This document shows positions 21,370 through 28,989 of a stretch of 28,989 nucleotides of DNA, piece after piece. The stretch is from UBA3076 sp964646435 (GTDB taxonomy: Bacteria > Desulfobacterota > Dissulfuribacteria > Dissulfuribacterales > UBA3076), in contig CAZYEJ010000025.1 of NCBI GenBank assembly GCA_964646435.1, positions 1 through 28,989 of the forward strand, given 5' to 3'. Every line of letters starts with the position of its first letter. The stretch's first letter is position 1. The position numbers were made by a program, and so were the translations under genes. The notes below the pieces were generated by a model, which worked only from the letters and a program-made list of their open reading frames with translations, did no database searches and was not told the DNA's origin.

Positions 21370-22584
21370 TTACATCATCATGTCCTTATCACTCTGCTCA
21401 ACAGCACGATCAATCTCTACCTTGAGCTGAGTCGGCAGGCCCGGAATATCCACACTCAAGAAACCCCTTACAATGGTGGCACTTGCTTCATCTTCACTCA
21501 GTCCACGGGACATAAGATACAGGATCTCCTCTTGAGCTATCTTTCCTACTGCTGCCTCGTGAGACATCTCCACCCCGTCTATCATGCCCTCCAACTCGGG
21601 TATGGCGTGAATCGATCCGCCATTAAGGATGAGACCCTGGCACTCCAGATGGGCCTTCACCCCAGGCACTTCACCTATCAGGTCCCCGCGGGCAATAATG
21701 TCCCCGCCGTTGGTAATGGCACGGGAAACAAGCTCGGCCCGCGTATCCGGCTCTTTTAAGTAAATGCGGCCACCCACGTCCATTTGAGAGCCTGGGCTTC
21801 CGACAAGTAGGTTGTAAAAGCGAGCAACAGCCCCTTTCCCAGCCAAGTGTGTAGTGGGATACATCTGGAGAGATTTCACTGGTTTCATACAGATGTAATT
21901 ATTAAGAAAGAGACCGCCCTCCTCCACAATTCCCGCTGATCTGGCTCGTACCATCATCTCTTCAGCCCAGTAATGAATCATGGTGAAGCTGAGCTTTGCA
22001 TTTTTCTTGACATAAAACTCAGAAACCCCGACATGGAGTCCCCCTTGCAAGTGGGCAGCAGTAGCACAACCTGTAATGATATGAAGCTCGGATCCTTCTT
22101 CAGCAATTATGATGTTATGGACGTTCTGGCTCAGACCTTCCTTTTCCATATACATGCATGCCTGTACAGGATAGACGACCTTGCTGCCAGGAAGGGCCCT
22201 GATGACATAGCCGTTATGTAAGTCAAGCTGGGCTCGCGCTGTGTACTTGTCAGCGTCCACATCCACCAGCTTCCAGTAGTAATCCCTGACCCAGTCATAT
22301 TGTTTAAGCGCTTCTGTTATTGGTATCACTTCCAGCCCTTCCTGCATGGAATGGGCATGTATCACCGAAGTATCTTTCTGTACGTAGGTGCCGGACCTCT
22401 CGGTTTCCCCGGCATCTACCCCAGCCAGGATCATCCGCTCCTTATCGGCTTCAGATAAGGCATCCAGATCCTCCACATAGCCATGGGGAACAGATTCCGA
22501 TCCGTATTCATCAAGGTCTATGTCCGGCCCGAGTTTTGCTGTCTTATACCTGGCACGCAGGGCCTTTTTATCTAAGCTGCGCAT
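21370..22584 (-). CDS. sufB: SufB-like Fe-S cluster scaffold
   Basis: From the ATG at 22584 (AAGGAG 8 nt upstream) the protein is 404 residues. It is a SufB/SufD-family beta-helix protein: HNIIIAEEGSELHIITGCAT, VSEFYVKKNAKLSFTMIHYW, HLAGKGAVARFYNLLVGSPG and the C-terminal GMIDGVEMSHEAAVGKIAQEEILYLMSRGL. It assembles Fe-S clusters together with the SufC ATPase. It overlaps the end of sufC by 13 bp. No second SufB/D gene and no SufS/SufU are nearby, so this resembles the minimal SufBC (SmsCB) systems of archaea and anaerobic bacteria. Confidence 0.92.
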   Translation of the reverse strand: MRSLDKKALRARYKTAKLGPDIDLDEYGSESVPHGYVEDLDALSEADKERMILAGVDAGETERSGTYVQKDTSVIHAHSMQEGLEVIPITEALKQYDWVRDYYWKLVDVDADKYTARAQLDLHNGYVIRALPGSKVVYPVQACMYMEKEGLSQNVHNIIIAEEGSELHIITGCATAAHLQGGLHVGVSEFYVKKNAKLSFTMIHYWAEEMMVRARSAGIVEEGGLFLNNYICMKPVKSLQMYPTTHLAGKGAVARFYNLLVGSPGSQMDVGGRIYLKEPDTRAELVSRAITNGGDIIARGDLIGEVPGVKAHLECQGLILNGGSIHAIPELEGMIDGVEMSHEAAVGKIAQEEILYLMSRGLSEDEASATIVRGFLSVDIPGLPTQLKVEIDRAVEQSDKDMMM

Positions 22585-23327
22585 CTTACACACTCCTTAT
22601 ATCCGACCTTGCTGATACACTTGAAGATTTCCCGGGGATGAGTCGTGCAGGTCAATACACCCTCGAAGAGTACCTGTCCTTTGTCCGCAGTTACGTAGTC
22701 CAGTATGAACCCGGTATGCGTAATAATCAGGCCCATCTTTGTTCTTTCTTTGTGCCGCTCCTTCTGTGTCTTTTCTATGTCCACCTTGAAGTCCCGTTGA
22801 AGCAGTTCACTGATTGTGTTTCCTATGAGTGAAATATTTTCCAAATCCACACCAGACTCAGGTTCATCAAAAAGAAATAAATCCGCATCCTGGGCCATCA
22901 ACTGCAAAAGCTCCGAGCGTTTGATCTCACCGCCAGAGAAGCCTTCGTTGACGTCACGCTTCAAAAATTCAGAAAAATTCACCTTTTTCGCCAAGGCCTC
23001 CACGTCAACCTCTTCTTTTGCGCAGATTTCAATCATTTGTCTGGTCTTCACCCCATGAATGGTGGGCGGCCGCTGGTAAGACATCCCGATGCCAAGCCGC
23101 GCTCGCTCATCAACAGACATATGGGTGATATCTTCTTCCTTAAAAAGAATTTTTCCGCCAGTGACTCTGTACTGTGGGTAGCCCATAATGGTCATTAGTA
23201 AAGACGTCTTACCAGACCCGTTCGGACCAAACAGAATGTGGGTTTCACCCGGAAGAATTTCCAGGTCGATGTGTTTCAGGATCTCCTTGTCGCCGAGCTT
23301 AACCTGCAAGTCCTCGATTTGTAGCAT
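22572..23327 (-). CDS. sufC: SufC Fe-S assembly ATPase
   Basis: This 251-residue ABC-type ATPase has Walker A GPNGSGKT (34-41), a Q-loop near YQRPP, the signature FSGGEIKRSELLQL and Walker B LFLFDEPESGVD, the SufC-specific form. The H-loop is IITHTGF. SufC drives conformational change of SufB for cluster assembly. The SD GGAGAG lies 5 nt upstream of the ATG. It is the first gene of a two-gene operon with sufB. Confidence 0.94.
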   Translation of the reverse strand: MLQIEDLQVKLGDKEILKHIDLEILPGETHILFGPNGSGKTSLLMTIMGYPQYRVTGGKILFKEEDITHMSVDERARLGIGMSYQRPPTIHGVKTRQMIEICAKEEVDVEALAKKVNFSEFLKRDVNEGFSGGEIKRSELLQLMAQDADLFLFDEPESGVDLENISLIGNTISELLQRDFKVDIEKTQKERHKERTKMGLIITHTGFILDYVTADKGQVLFEGVLTCTTHPREIFKCISKVGYKECVRCAA

Positions 23328-23439
23328 TTTTTCTCTCCTGGTTGAGCTGCGGGGGGCAAATTAAGGGTTGCGGGTTACTAGTTTAGAATGTCTACAACCT
23401 TTATATCCGGCCCTCTTTCTCGCCCCCATGGGAGGATAT

Positions 23440-24294
23440 TTATTTTTGCAACCAGTCCTCGATCTCTGCTCCCTGGTATTCCTCCTGTTGGACTGTTAGG
23501 TCCAGGTTGATGACAAGCCCTGAGTGCTTCTTGACCTCGCTGTTTTCCCTGAACTTCAGGTGGCGCTCCCTGGCTGTGCGGACATCTTCCAATGCCCTTT
23601 TCAAGGCCTGCCCAATAGCATTGCTCCTGTCTATCTCGCCAGGCCTGAATTTTGGGGCAATACCATCTTCTGCAATATCTTCAGCAAAGTGCGCAAGATG
23701 TTTCATCTTTTCCATGGCCTGATCCATGATCTCCCAGCCCATAATTTCATCCTTTTGGAAAAGCCAGGAAGTGCGGAGATGTTGGAGCATCTCCGTATAC
23801 TTGCTTGTGACCTCTGCCTGCAACCTGTCCAACAGTTCCTCGGGCAATTCACTCTCTCCCCCAGGAAGGCCCGCTGCCTCCTCAGGGCTCAATTTGTCCA
23901 GTTTCCTTTGAAATTTTCTGGCGTGGATGGCCGATTCCCATGCCTCTCTCTCAAGTACCCGCCTGATATGGGGATCATCCACCTTTCCCGCTTCTCCGCC
24001 ATAATGGGGGATTAACTTCTCCTCATACTCAATATAAGACCTAAGTATTGTTGCCCGACTGGTTGGATCGTAGGGATAGGGGGCCGGTGTAAAATTGGGC
24101 TCGCCTCCCAATTTGCCTATTATCATCCCCAGCCAATGAAAATGCCACATCTCCTCCCTGGAGATAGAAACCAGGCTCGCGCCCAGAGGCGTATCTTCTC
24201 CTTCCATATAGCCGTGAACTAGATAGCGTATGATGGCGGCATGCTCATCGGCAAGATCCCTGTTCAACCTGTCAATTAAAGCCTTTTTCTCCAT
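23440..24294 (-). CDS. Ferritin-like (bacterioferritin-type) domain protein
   Basis: From the ATG at 24294 (AAGGAG 9 nt upstream) the protein is 284 residues. The N-terminal half, about 1-145, is a ferritin-like bundle with metal-ligand patterns RDLADEHAAIIRYL and ISREEMWHFHWLGMIIGKLGG, followed by LEREAWESAIHARKF. The C-terminal half, about 160-260, is another helical bundle (EVTSKYTEMLQHL, MEKMKHLAHFAEDIAEDG). Families with this long double form are found in anaerobes. Iron storage or peroxide handling is likely but unproven. The rubrerythrin gene ends 35 bp upstream. Confidence 0.84.
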   Translation of the reverse strand: MEKKALIDRLNRDLADEHAAIIRYLVHGYMEGEDTPLGASLVSISREEMWHFHWLGMIIGKLGGEPNFTPAPYPYDPTSRATILRSYIEYEEKLIPHYGGEAGKVDDPHIRRVLEREAWESAIHARKFQRKLDKLSPEEAAGLPGGESELPEELLDRLQAEVTSKYTEMLQHLRTSWLFQKDEIMGWEIMDQAMEKMKHLAHFAEDIAEDGIAPKFRPGEIDRSNAIGQALKRALEDVRTARERHLKFRENSEVKKHSGLVINLDLTVQQEEYQGAEIEDWLQK

Positions 24295-24329
24295 GGGTAA
24301 TTTCTCCTTACGGTTTTGTTCTGCCTTTA

Positions 24330-24824
24330 TCAATCAACCTTACAAAATGCTTGCGATTTGGCACCGCACACAGGGCACCTGTTTGGTGGCTCATTTTCGC
24401 AAGTGTAGCCGCATACTGCACACACGTGGCAATCCGTTTCTTCAAGTGCCGCCATGTTATCCAAAGCTTTCTGGTAGAGGCCCGCATGGACCTTTTCAAC
24501 CTGGTTGGCATACGAAAACGTTAGGACTGCTGCCTTGTTGCCCTCTTCCTTAGCTATATCGATCATGGCCGGATACATATTGGTAAACTCGTGGGTCTCT
24601 CCCTCAATGGCCTCCTTGAGGTTTTCGGCCGTACTTTTTACCTGGCCGAGGACGCGCAGGTGAGCAAGGGCATGAACGGTCTCTGCCTCAGCCACCGCCC
24701 TGAAGAGTTTGGCCACCTGGGGATAACCCTCTTTTTTTGCCCGCTTGGCAAAGGCAAGGTATCTCCGATTCGCCTGGGACTCCCCGGCAAAAGCTTCCAG
24801 TAAATTTTGTTCAGTCTTAGTCAT
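24330..24824 (-). CDS. Rubrerythrin
   Basis: From the ATG at 24824 (GGGGA upstream) the protein is 164 residues. It has a di-iron ferritin-like domain (LLEAFAGESQANRRYLAFAK, AEAETVHALAHLRVLG, AIEGETHEFTNMYP, SYANQVEKVHAGLY) and a C-terminal rubredoxin-type iron site (CHVCAVCGYTCE and RCPVCGA). This is the complete rubrerythrin layout, a cytosolic NADH- or rubredoxin-linked peroxidase of anaerobes. Longer frames upstream overlap the neighbouring gene and have no SD. Confidence 0.95.
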   Translation of the reverse strand: MTKTEQNLLEAFAGESQANRRYLAFAKRAKKEGYPQVAKLFRAVAEAETVHALAHLRVLGQVKSTAENLKEAIEGETHEFTNMYPAMIDIAKEEGNKAAVLTFSYANQVEKVHAGLYQKALDNMAALEETDCHVCAVCGYTCENEPPNRCPVCGAKSQAFCKVD

Positions 24825-24909
24825 ATCATTCCCCTTTCTCAATTTGCTAATGAAAAAGAATATCCGTTTTTCGGTCAACCCTGAATCTATTAACCCGTGA
24901 ACGGTTACC

Positions 24910-25098
24910 CTAACCCTTTGTCTCGCATGTAGATATTCTGAAAACTTTATATAGTCCGCACCAGCCAATGGCGGCTGTAAAAATTGGCAATAAGCCAATA
25001 GCTCCCCACCAACTTTTCATATAGACGCCAACTGCAATAATAACAAGTCCCATGAACACTCTGATAGTCCTGTCAATTCTACCCATATTGCATTTCAT
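24910..25098 (-). CDS. DUF2892 (YgaP-type) small membrane protein
   Basis: This 62-residue protein starts at the ATG at 25098 after GGAGGTGG. The pattern M-G-R-I-D-R-T-I-R-V-F-M-G and two transmembrane stretches (LVIIAVGVYMKSWW and AIGLLPIFTAAIGWCGLYKVF, the latter with the GWCGLY signature) match DUF2892, often found with rhodanese or redox proteins. Function is unknown. It lies 85 bp upstream of the rubrerythrin start on the same strand. Confidence 0.88.
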   Translation of the reverse strand: MKCNMGRIDRTIRVFMGLVIIAVGVYMKSWWGAIGLLPIFTAAIGWCGLYKVFRISTCETKG

Positions 25099-25200
25099 AT
25101 ATGCCACCTCCTTAGCCCGAGTCCAGAAAAGGAATGTATGTAGCAGCTGACGTAACTGCAAGCACACTGGAGACATTGTGCCCTGACCATTTATTTTCTC

Positions 25201-25437
25201 TTAGACTTTTTTCTCCCCTTTGGATATATGAGGCCACTCAACGCCGTTTTTCTCCTCGACGAAATAACAGAAACGATCCCATTCAAATTCGCGCTGGGAG
25301 ATGGGGCATCGAAGTTTGACCTTTCGTTCGCTAACGCCTATCACTTCCCAGTCGCCTCGGCGCGAACCGTCCTCAATGTGTATCTTTTGCCCAACCCTAA
25401 AAGTGTATGGCCGAAAAATAATAATCTTGTGCTTCAT
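25201..25437 (-). CDS. Small basic protein of unknown function
   Basis: The 78 residues from the ATG at 25437 (2 bp after the stop of the DVU0772-type gene) include FRPYTFRVGQKIHIEDGSRRGDWEV, VGVSERKVKLRCP and EFEWDRFCYFVE. It looks like a single small beta barrel (SH3-like). An in-frame ATG at 25470 would overlap the upstream gene. Coupling to the DVU0772 gene is likely. No family name can be given. Confidence 0.72.
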   Translation of the reverse strand: MKHKIIIFRPYTFRVGQKIHIEDGSRRGDWEVIGVSERKVKLRCPISQREFEWDRFCYFVEEKNGVEWPHISKGEKKV

Positions 25438-25439
25438 AT

Positions 25440-25799
25440 CTAATGGCCGTAGAGTTCTTTTTCCAACCATGCCTTGATTTCGTCGCTTATGGCGTAGACA
25501 CCCTTGATGCCACCAACCGATTCCAGAAAGTGATCCCTCAACTCGTCCGGCATATCGATTGTAGCCAGCTCAACAGCCTCTTCTGAGTTGCGCCGGATGA
25601 AAAAAATCTTCGGGGGATCCTCCCAGGTGTTTACTACAAAATAATGAGATACGTCGTCTTTTGATTTTATCAGGCTTTTGCCGTGAGTCCAGCCATTTCC
25701 CCATTCCAGGTACAAGGTAACCGCCTCTTCAGGTGTCATATCCCAATCGATCACGCTGATGATTTCCTTGTTTTTTCTAACTTCATCTAATCCCATCAT
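25440..25799 (-). CDS. DVU0772-family protein
   Basis: From the ATG at 25799 (AGGAGGG upstream; a second ATG follows directly) the protein is 119 residues. The N-terminal block IDWDMTPEEAVTLYLEWGN and the HYFVVNTWEDPPKIFFIRRN segment fit the DVU0772 family named after a Desulfovibrio vulgaris protein and common in Deltaproteobacteria. The role is unknown. It is cotranscribed with the small beta-barrel protein downstream. Confidence 0.85.
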   Translation of the reverse strand: MMGLDEVRKNKEIISVIDWDMTPEEAVTLYLEWGNGWTHGKSLIKSKDDVSHYFVVNTWEDPPKIFFIRRNSEEAVELATIDMPDELRDHFLESVGGIKGVYAISDEIKAWLEKELYGH

Positions 25800-26083
25800 G
25801 GCAGTTTCCCTCCTTTTGGCATTTGACGAAATCAATCGTTCTCTTAATGGCTTTATCACATGGCTTCACTCTCAAATTCCCTCGAAGGAAATCTTTCTTT
25901 TAAACATTTGTAATCTTGAATCCTCAAGATCTGTGCCAAGATCGAATTCGGCAAAGGAAACACTCTGAAACCGTTTTGATATCAGTTAATTGCAAATAGT
26001 TAAGTTATCCGCTGCGCCAGCCTGATGACCTCATGAGGGATTTATATGATACAATAGTGTCTCAATTAAGGAGGAATAAGTTA

Positions 26084-26122
26084 ATGTATTGGTATTACAA
26101 CAAATGTATCAAGCTACGTTAA
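26084..26122 (+). CDS. Possible 12-residue peptide MYWYYNKCIKLR
   Basis: AAGGAGG (26068-26074) lies 9 nt before the ATG, a near-perfect SD unmatched by any other short frame here. The peptide is rich in aromatic residues (three Tyr, one Trp) with one Cys and a basic end. A TACAAT or TATGAT -10 candidate lies just upstream (26045-26055), with only a weak -35. It could be a leader peptide or a free micropeptide. Unproven. Confidence 0.35.
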   Translation: MYWYYNKCIKLR

Positions 26123-26159
26123 GGTAAAAGCCATGAGTGATGAAGCAGAAAAATTTTGA

Positions 26160-26175
26160 CAGGGAGCGCTCCCTG
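26160..26175. repeat. 16-bp perfect palindrome
   Basis: CAGGGAGCGCTCCCTG is flanked by TTTTGA on the left and CAAAAA on the right, which extends the pairing with one bulge. It could be a hairpin near the end of a short transcript or a protein site; a clear U-run is absent on both strands. Confidence 0.4.
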
Positions 26176-26235
26176 CAAAAACACTAGACAGAAGGCAAAC
26201 CAAATCATATAATTATCTAAGCCCGTTAAGCCATG

Positions 26236-26285
26236 TCCCAAAATACCTAGCTAGAGCCTGCTACAGGAAATAGGTATATTTGGGA
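26236..26285. repeat. Imperfect 14-bp inverted repeat
   Basis: TCCCAAAATACCTA (26236-26249) pairs with TAGGTATATTTGGGA (26271-26285) with one bulge. The 21-nt loop contains the small hairpin CCTG-CTA-CAGG. Such a two-level stem suggests an RNA structure rather than a simple operator. Confidence 0.4.
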
Positions 26286-26295
26286 AACGTCAGAG

Positions 26296-26337
26296 TGTCT
26301 CATATTTCGTCTTGATACATAATTGTATCATGAGACA
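26296..26337. repeat. Nested inverted repeats TGTCTCAT/ATGAGACA and TGATACA/TGTATCA
   Basis: The outer arms (26296-26303, 26330-26337) and inner arms (26313-26319, 26324-26330) are perfect and share one base. The inner element is an 18-bp palindrome with a 4-bp centre. It lies 180-220 bp upstream of the Hsp20 start, so a regulator site is plausible. Confidence 0.4.
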
Positions 26338-26515
26338 TGCTGTGAAACGAATGGAAAATAATATCCGTCGGATTTCTGTATCTAATCTTATATCATGACT
26401 AAGTTATATTTATTTTTTATCTAGGTTAAGGAAAAAGGGCGAATGTCAAAAGCGTTATTTGCTGAGGTATGTTCTATGTTTATACATAGAAGTGCTTAAC
26501 CACAAGGAGGGCGCC

Positions 26516-26950
26516 GTGTCTGGATTGAGTCTATGGACTAACAAGGAGATCAGTAAGCTAAAACGCGACATAGACTGTCTTTACGACAGGATGTGTCGCG
26601 ATTTCGGTATAACTCAATTAGTGGATTCGCTCAGAGAAGGACCCTTGGTGAATATTACTGAGACAAAGGATAGCTTTGTGGTCAGGGCCGATCTTCCGGA
26701 CCTGGATCCTGATGATTTGAATGTCTCTGTCACTGATGATCTGTTGATTATTAAGGGAGAAACAAGAAAGCAAATATCCTACGAAACAGATGGCATTAAG
26801 CAAATTGAGTCTTTCTCGAGTAGGGTCAGGCTACCTTCTAAAGTTAAGATTAAAAATGTCCGTGCAAGCTACAGAAAAGGAGTTTTGGAGATCGTTTTGC
26901 CTAAATACAGAGCCTCCGCTTCTCTGCCAGTGAAAATCCTTAAAAAATAG
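26516..26950 (+). CDS. Hsp20-family small heat shock protein
   Basis: The GTG at 26516 follows AAGGAGG by 5 nt; a longer frame back to a TTG at 26459 has no SD. The 144 residues form a short N-terminal helix region (1-40) and an alpha-crystallin domain (about 46-135) with LVNITETKDSFVVRADLPDL, SVTDDLLIIKGE, SSRVRLPSKV and the signature GVLEIVLPK. The C-terminal anchor is LPVKILKK (I-x-I/V-like). It binds unfolded proteins without ATP. It is followed after 46 bp by a Lon-family protease gene, a common pairing for handling damaged proteins. Confidence 0.94.
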   Translation: MSGLSLWTNKEISKLKRDIDCLYDRMCRDFGITQLVDSLREGPLVNITETKDSFVVRADLPDLDPDDLNVSVTDDLLIIKGETRKQISYETDGIKQIESFSSRVRLPSKVKIKNVRASYRKGVLEIVLPKYRASASLPVKILKK

Positions 26951-26996
26951 GGCAAGGGAGTTTTTGAGAGGAACACAGACTTTCAGGAGAATATAA

Positions 26997-28989
26997 ATGG
27001 CTAAGAAAAAAATTTCTGAAGTCTCTTTGGAAGATCTCAGATGGAGCATTGACCCAGGCATTCTGGCATTTGAGACGACCGAGGACCTGAAACCACTTAA
27101 AGGAATTATTGGCCAGAAAAGGGGTGTTGAGGCCCTGCTATTTGGTATGGGAATGGATATGCCTGGTTACAATATATTTGTCACCGGGCAACCGCGCTCA
27201 GGCAGAATGGCAGCGGTAAAAAAGGTCCTTAAAGAGACCTCTCAAAAGAAGAAAGTGCCTGATGATCTGTGCTATGTAAATAATTTCAAAAATTCTGAGG
27301 TGCCCATACTACTCAGCCAAAAGCCCGGCCTGGGCAAGGATCTCAGAAAGGATGTGCACGGGCTGGTGAAGACCTTAAAGACGGAAGTGCCCAGGCTTTT
27401 CGAAAGCCAGGATTATATCAGTCGCAAAAAAGAGATTATGGAGACCTATGAAAAAAAGACCAGGGATTTTTTCATGGGCCTGGAAAAAAAGGGGAAAGAA
27501 GCAGGATTTACCCTTGTCAATCCCCAGTCCGGCCAACAGACAAGGCCTGAGCTTATGCCTATCGTTGACGGACAGCCCATACCCATTCTTGAACTTGAGC
27601 AAAAGGTAGACAAGGGGAGATTCCCCAGGAAAGAATTTGAAGAGATCAGAAAAAAATATGACGAACTGAGGCAGGAGATCGACCACATATTTCTTGAGGT
27701 CAGGGGACTGCAAAAAGAGGTTGAGGAAAAGGGAAGGAAGATTGACAGACTGATGTTCAAGGACCTGGTGTCCAAGCAAATCGCCTCCTTTACTGAAAAG
27801 TACAAGGATAAATCCGTACATCAGTATCTTCAGGCCATGATCGAAGATATGTCCGAGAATCTGCATCTTTTTCTGCCCCAGGATCAGCAAAAAAAGCCGG
27901 GCATACCCATGTTTCCTACAGGCGATCCCTTCGTATCTTACGAGATTAATTTACTGGTGGATAATTCCGAACAAAAAGGACCTCCGGTCATTATCGAATC
28001 CTATCCCACGTATCGCAATTTGTTCGGGAGTATCGAACGTATGGTGGACAGCAGTGGCATGTTGAGGACGGATTTCAGTAAGATCAAGGCCGGTTCTTTT
28101 ATCAAGGCCAGCGGAGGATATTTAGTGTTCAATCTCATGGACGCTATAATGGAGCCTGGAGTTTGGCCTGCGCTTAAGCGAGCACTAAAGACCAAAAAAA
28201 TGGAAATCCAGACCTATGATCCCTTTTACCTCTTTACAACCTCAGGCTTAAAACCCGAGCCCATTGAGTTGGACATCAAAGTAATCCTTTTGGCAGAGCC
28301 CTATCTGTATCAATTGCTCCAGGCCTATGATCATGATCTCAAAGAAATCTTCAAGGTCAGGGCTGACTTTGAAACAATCATGGACAGGACAGATGATACG
28401 ATCCGCAAATTTGCCGAATTTGTCAAGATGAAGACTGATAATGAAAAACTCAAACCCTTTGACAAGACAGCAGTAGCTGCTTTGATAGAGGAGTCCGTGC
28501 GTATGTCAGGCTGGCAGGAGAAGATCTCCACCAGCTTCCCTCAGATTGCAGATCTTATCCGGGAGGCCGACTATTGGGCGGCCCAAGATGGTCAGGCTAA
28601 AATCCAGGACAAACACGTGGATAAAGCCATAGAGACCAGAGTTTATCGTTCTAACATGATTGAAGGACGCCTGCAGGAGATGATTGATCGAGGCACCCTC
28701 ATGATTGACGTGGAGGGCGAGGTCGTTGGTCAAATCAACGGCCTGGCTGTTTATGACCTTGGCGACTATATGTTCGGAAAGCCGTCCAGGATTACTGCAT
28801 CCACTTCCATGGGCCGGGAAGGTATAATTAATATTGAGCGCGAAGCAGACATGTCCGGCAACATCCACAATAAGGGCATCTTGGTCTTGGGCGGATATAT
28901 TCGAAAAAAATATGCCCAGGATAAGCCCCTATCTGTGATCGCAAGTATTGCCTTTGAACAGTCTTACAGCGTAGTGGAAGGAGATAGCG
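26997..28989 (+). CDS. Lon-family (AAA_32-type) protease, C-terminus beyond the window
   Basis: The ATG at 26997 (AGGAGA 6 nt upstream) opens a frame without a stop to the window end, 664 codons. N-terminal AAA part: NIFVTGQPRSGRMAAVKKVL holds the Walker A region (64-71), where the usual G-K-[ST] is G-R-M. A coiled-coil insertion (about 140-260) and KASGGYLVFNLMDAIMEPG (Walker B region) follow. VNGLAVYDLG-like (QINGLAVYDLGDY), PSRITASTS and ILVLGGYIRKKYAQDKPLS begin the Lon proteolytic domain. The window ends at EGDS, whose Ser664 is the catalytic serine. Family as in PF13654 plus Lon_C. ATPase residues look degenerate. Confidence 0.93.
   Translation, partial: MAKKKISEVSLEDLRWSIDPGILAFETTEDLKPLKGIIGQKRGVEALLFGMGMDMPGYNIFVTGQPRSGRMAAVKKVLKETSQKKKVPDDLCYVNNFKNSEVPILLSQKPGLGKDLRKDVHGLVKTLKTEVPRLFESQDYISRKKEIMETYEKKTRDFFMGLEKKGKEAGFTLVNPQSGQQTRPELMPIVDGQPIPILELEQKVDKGRFPRKEFEEIRKKYDELRQEIDHIFLEVRGLQKEVEEKGRKIDRLMFKDLVSKQIASFTEKYKDKSVHQYLQAMIEDMSENLHLFLPQDQQKKPGIPMFPTGDPFVSYEINLLVDNSEQKGPPVIIESYPTYRNLFGSIERMVDSSGMLRTDFSKIKAGSFIKASGGYLVFNLMDAIMEPGVWPALKRALKTKKMEIQTYDPFYLFTTSGLKPEPIELDIKVILLAEPYLYQLLQAYDHDLKEIFKVRADFETIMDRTDDTIRKFAEFVKMKTDNEKLKPFDKTAVAALIEESVRMSGWQEKISTSFPQIADLIREADYWAAQDGQAKIQDKHVDKAIETRVYRSNMIEGRLQEMIDRGTLMIDVEGEVVGQINGLAVYDLGDYMFGKPSRITASTSMGREGIINIEREADMSGNIHNKGILVLGGYIRKKYAQDKPLSVIASIAFEQSYSVVEGDS

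Larger units (their letters stand above)
25800..26515. other. Long intergenic region with micro-ORF and several inverted repeats
   Basis: No conventional gene was seen. It holds a 12-codon ORF behind a strong SD (26084-26122), a 10-bp palindrome CCTCATGAGG (26029-26038), a 16-bp palindrome (26160-26175) and two larger inverted repeats (26236-26285, 26296-26337). TGATACA and TGTCTCA appear together both upstream of the micro-ORF (26048-26063) and in the last repeat. It could be a structured leader of the hsp20-lon operon or a separate small RNA. Confidence 0.5.

Noticed and set aside
26132..26273. Possible second selenopeptide, MSDEAEKF-UGA followed by about 37 open codons and a hairpin
   Set aside because: The hairpin touches the UGA, so its position does not fit SECIS rules; the open run is short enough to be chance and no redox partner residue is near the UGA.
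27375..27890. Minus-strand open frame of 171 codons
   Set aside because: Antisense to the Lon-family gene, whose frame has clear family motifs.

Overview
The window looks like chromosome of an anaerobic deltaproteobacterium (Desulfobacterota, sulfate- or sulfur-metabolising type). The signs are a DVU0772-family protein, a minimal SufBC pair, a two-gene 2-oxoacid:ferredoxin oxidoreductase, a rubrerythrin and other ferritin-like proteins, a ferredoxin-thioredoxin reductase subunit, a UGA-decoded selenoprotein and a sulfur oxygenase reductase. No rRNA, tRNA or CRISPR array was seen.

Layout. (1) 1-1235, minus strand: a HigB-like toxin cut by the left edge, with its own promoter, and a complete Gp49-like toxin / XRE antitoxin pair. 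(2) 1613-8744, plus strand, visibly AT-richer than the right half: a Tat-signal Cys-rich protein, a candidate retron msr-msd RNA (14-bp a1/a2 stem), a retron-type reverse transcriptase, and four tightly spaced genes for proteins with export signals (a nucleosidase-fold protein lacking two catalytic glutamates, a TPR-like protein, an Ig-like repeat protein and an unrecognised protein). (3) 8845-10379, minus strand: a graveyard made of a DUF255 gene copy interrupted by a 148-bp MITE, an ISAzo13-type transposase fragment and the first metal-binding domain of a copper ATPase. (4) 10376-15182, minus strand: CopZ, FTR catalytic chain, glutaredoxin, a thioredoxin-like selenoprotein with a visible SECIS hairpin, small proteins, a cytochrome P460-like protein and the intact DUF255 paralog. 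(5) 15323-21189, minus strand: a rubrerythrin-like protein, a truncated YeeE transporter, a Tat-exported sulfur oxygenase reductase, 2-oxoacid:ferredoxin oxidoreductase beta and alpha, and a di-heme cytochrome c. (6) 21370-25799, minus strand: SufB/SufC, a ferritin-like protein, rubrerythrin, a DUF2892 membrane protein and two small proteins including DVU0772 family. (7) 25800-26515: about 700 bp without a normal gene, with a micro-ORF behind a strong SD and several inverted repeats. (8) 26516-end, plus strand: Hsp20 and a Lon-family protease that runs off the right edge at its catalytic Ser.

How it fits together. Regions 4-6 look like redox, sulfur and oxygen-defence functions of an anaerobe: thiol reduction (FTR, Grx, Sec-Trx), Fe-S assembly (SufBC), O2/peroxide/iron handling (rubrerythrin, ferritin-like, di-heme cytochrome) and sulfur chemistry (SOR, YeeE remnant). 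Region 2 looks like acquired cargo next to toxin-antitoxin modules and is the best candidate for an undescribed system: a retron in a transcription unit whose other products all appear to act outside the cytoplasm. The selenoprotein and the Tat-exported SOR are the other two highlights.
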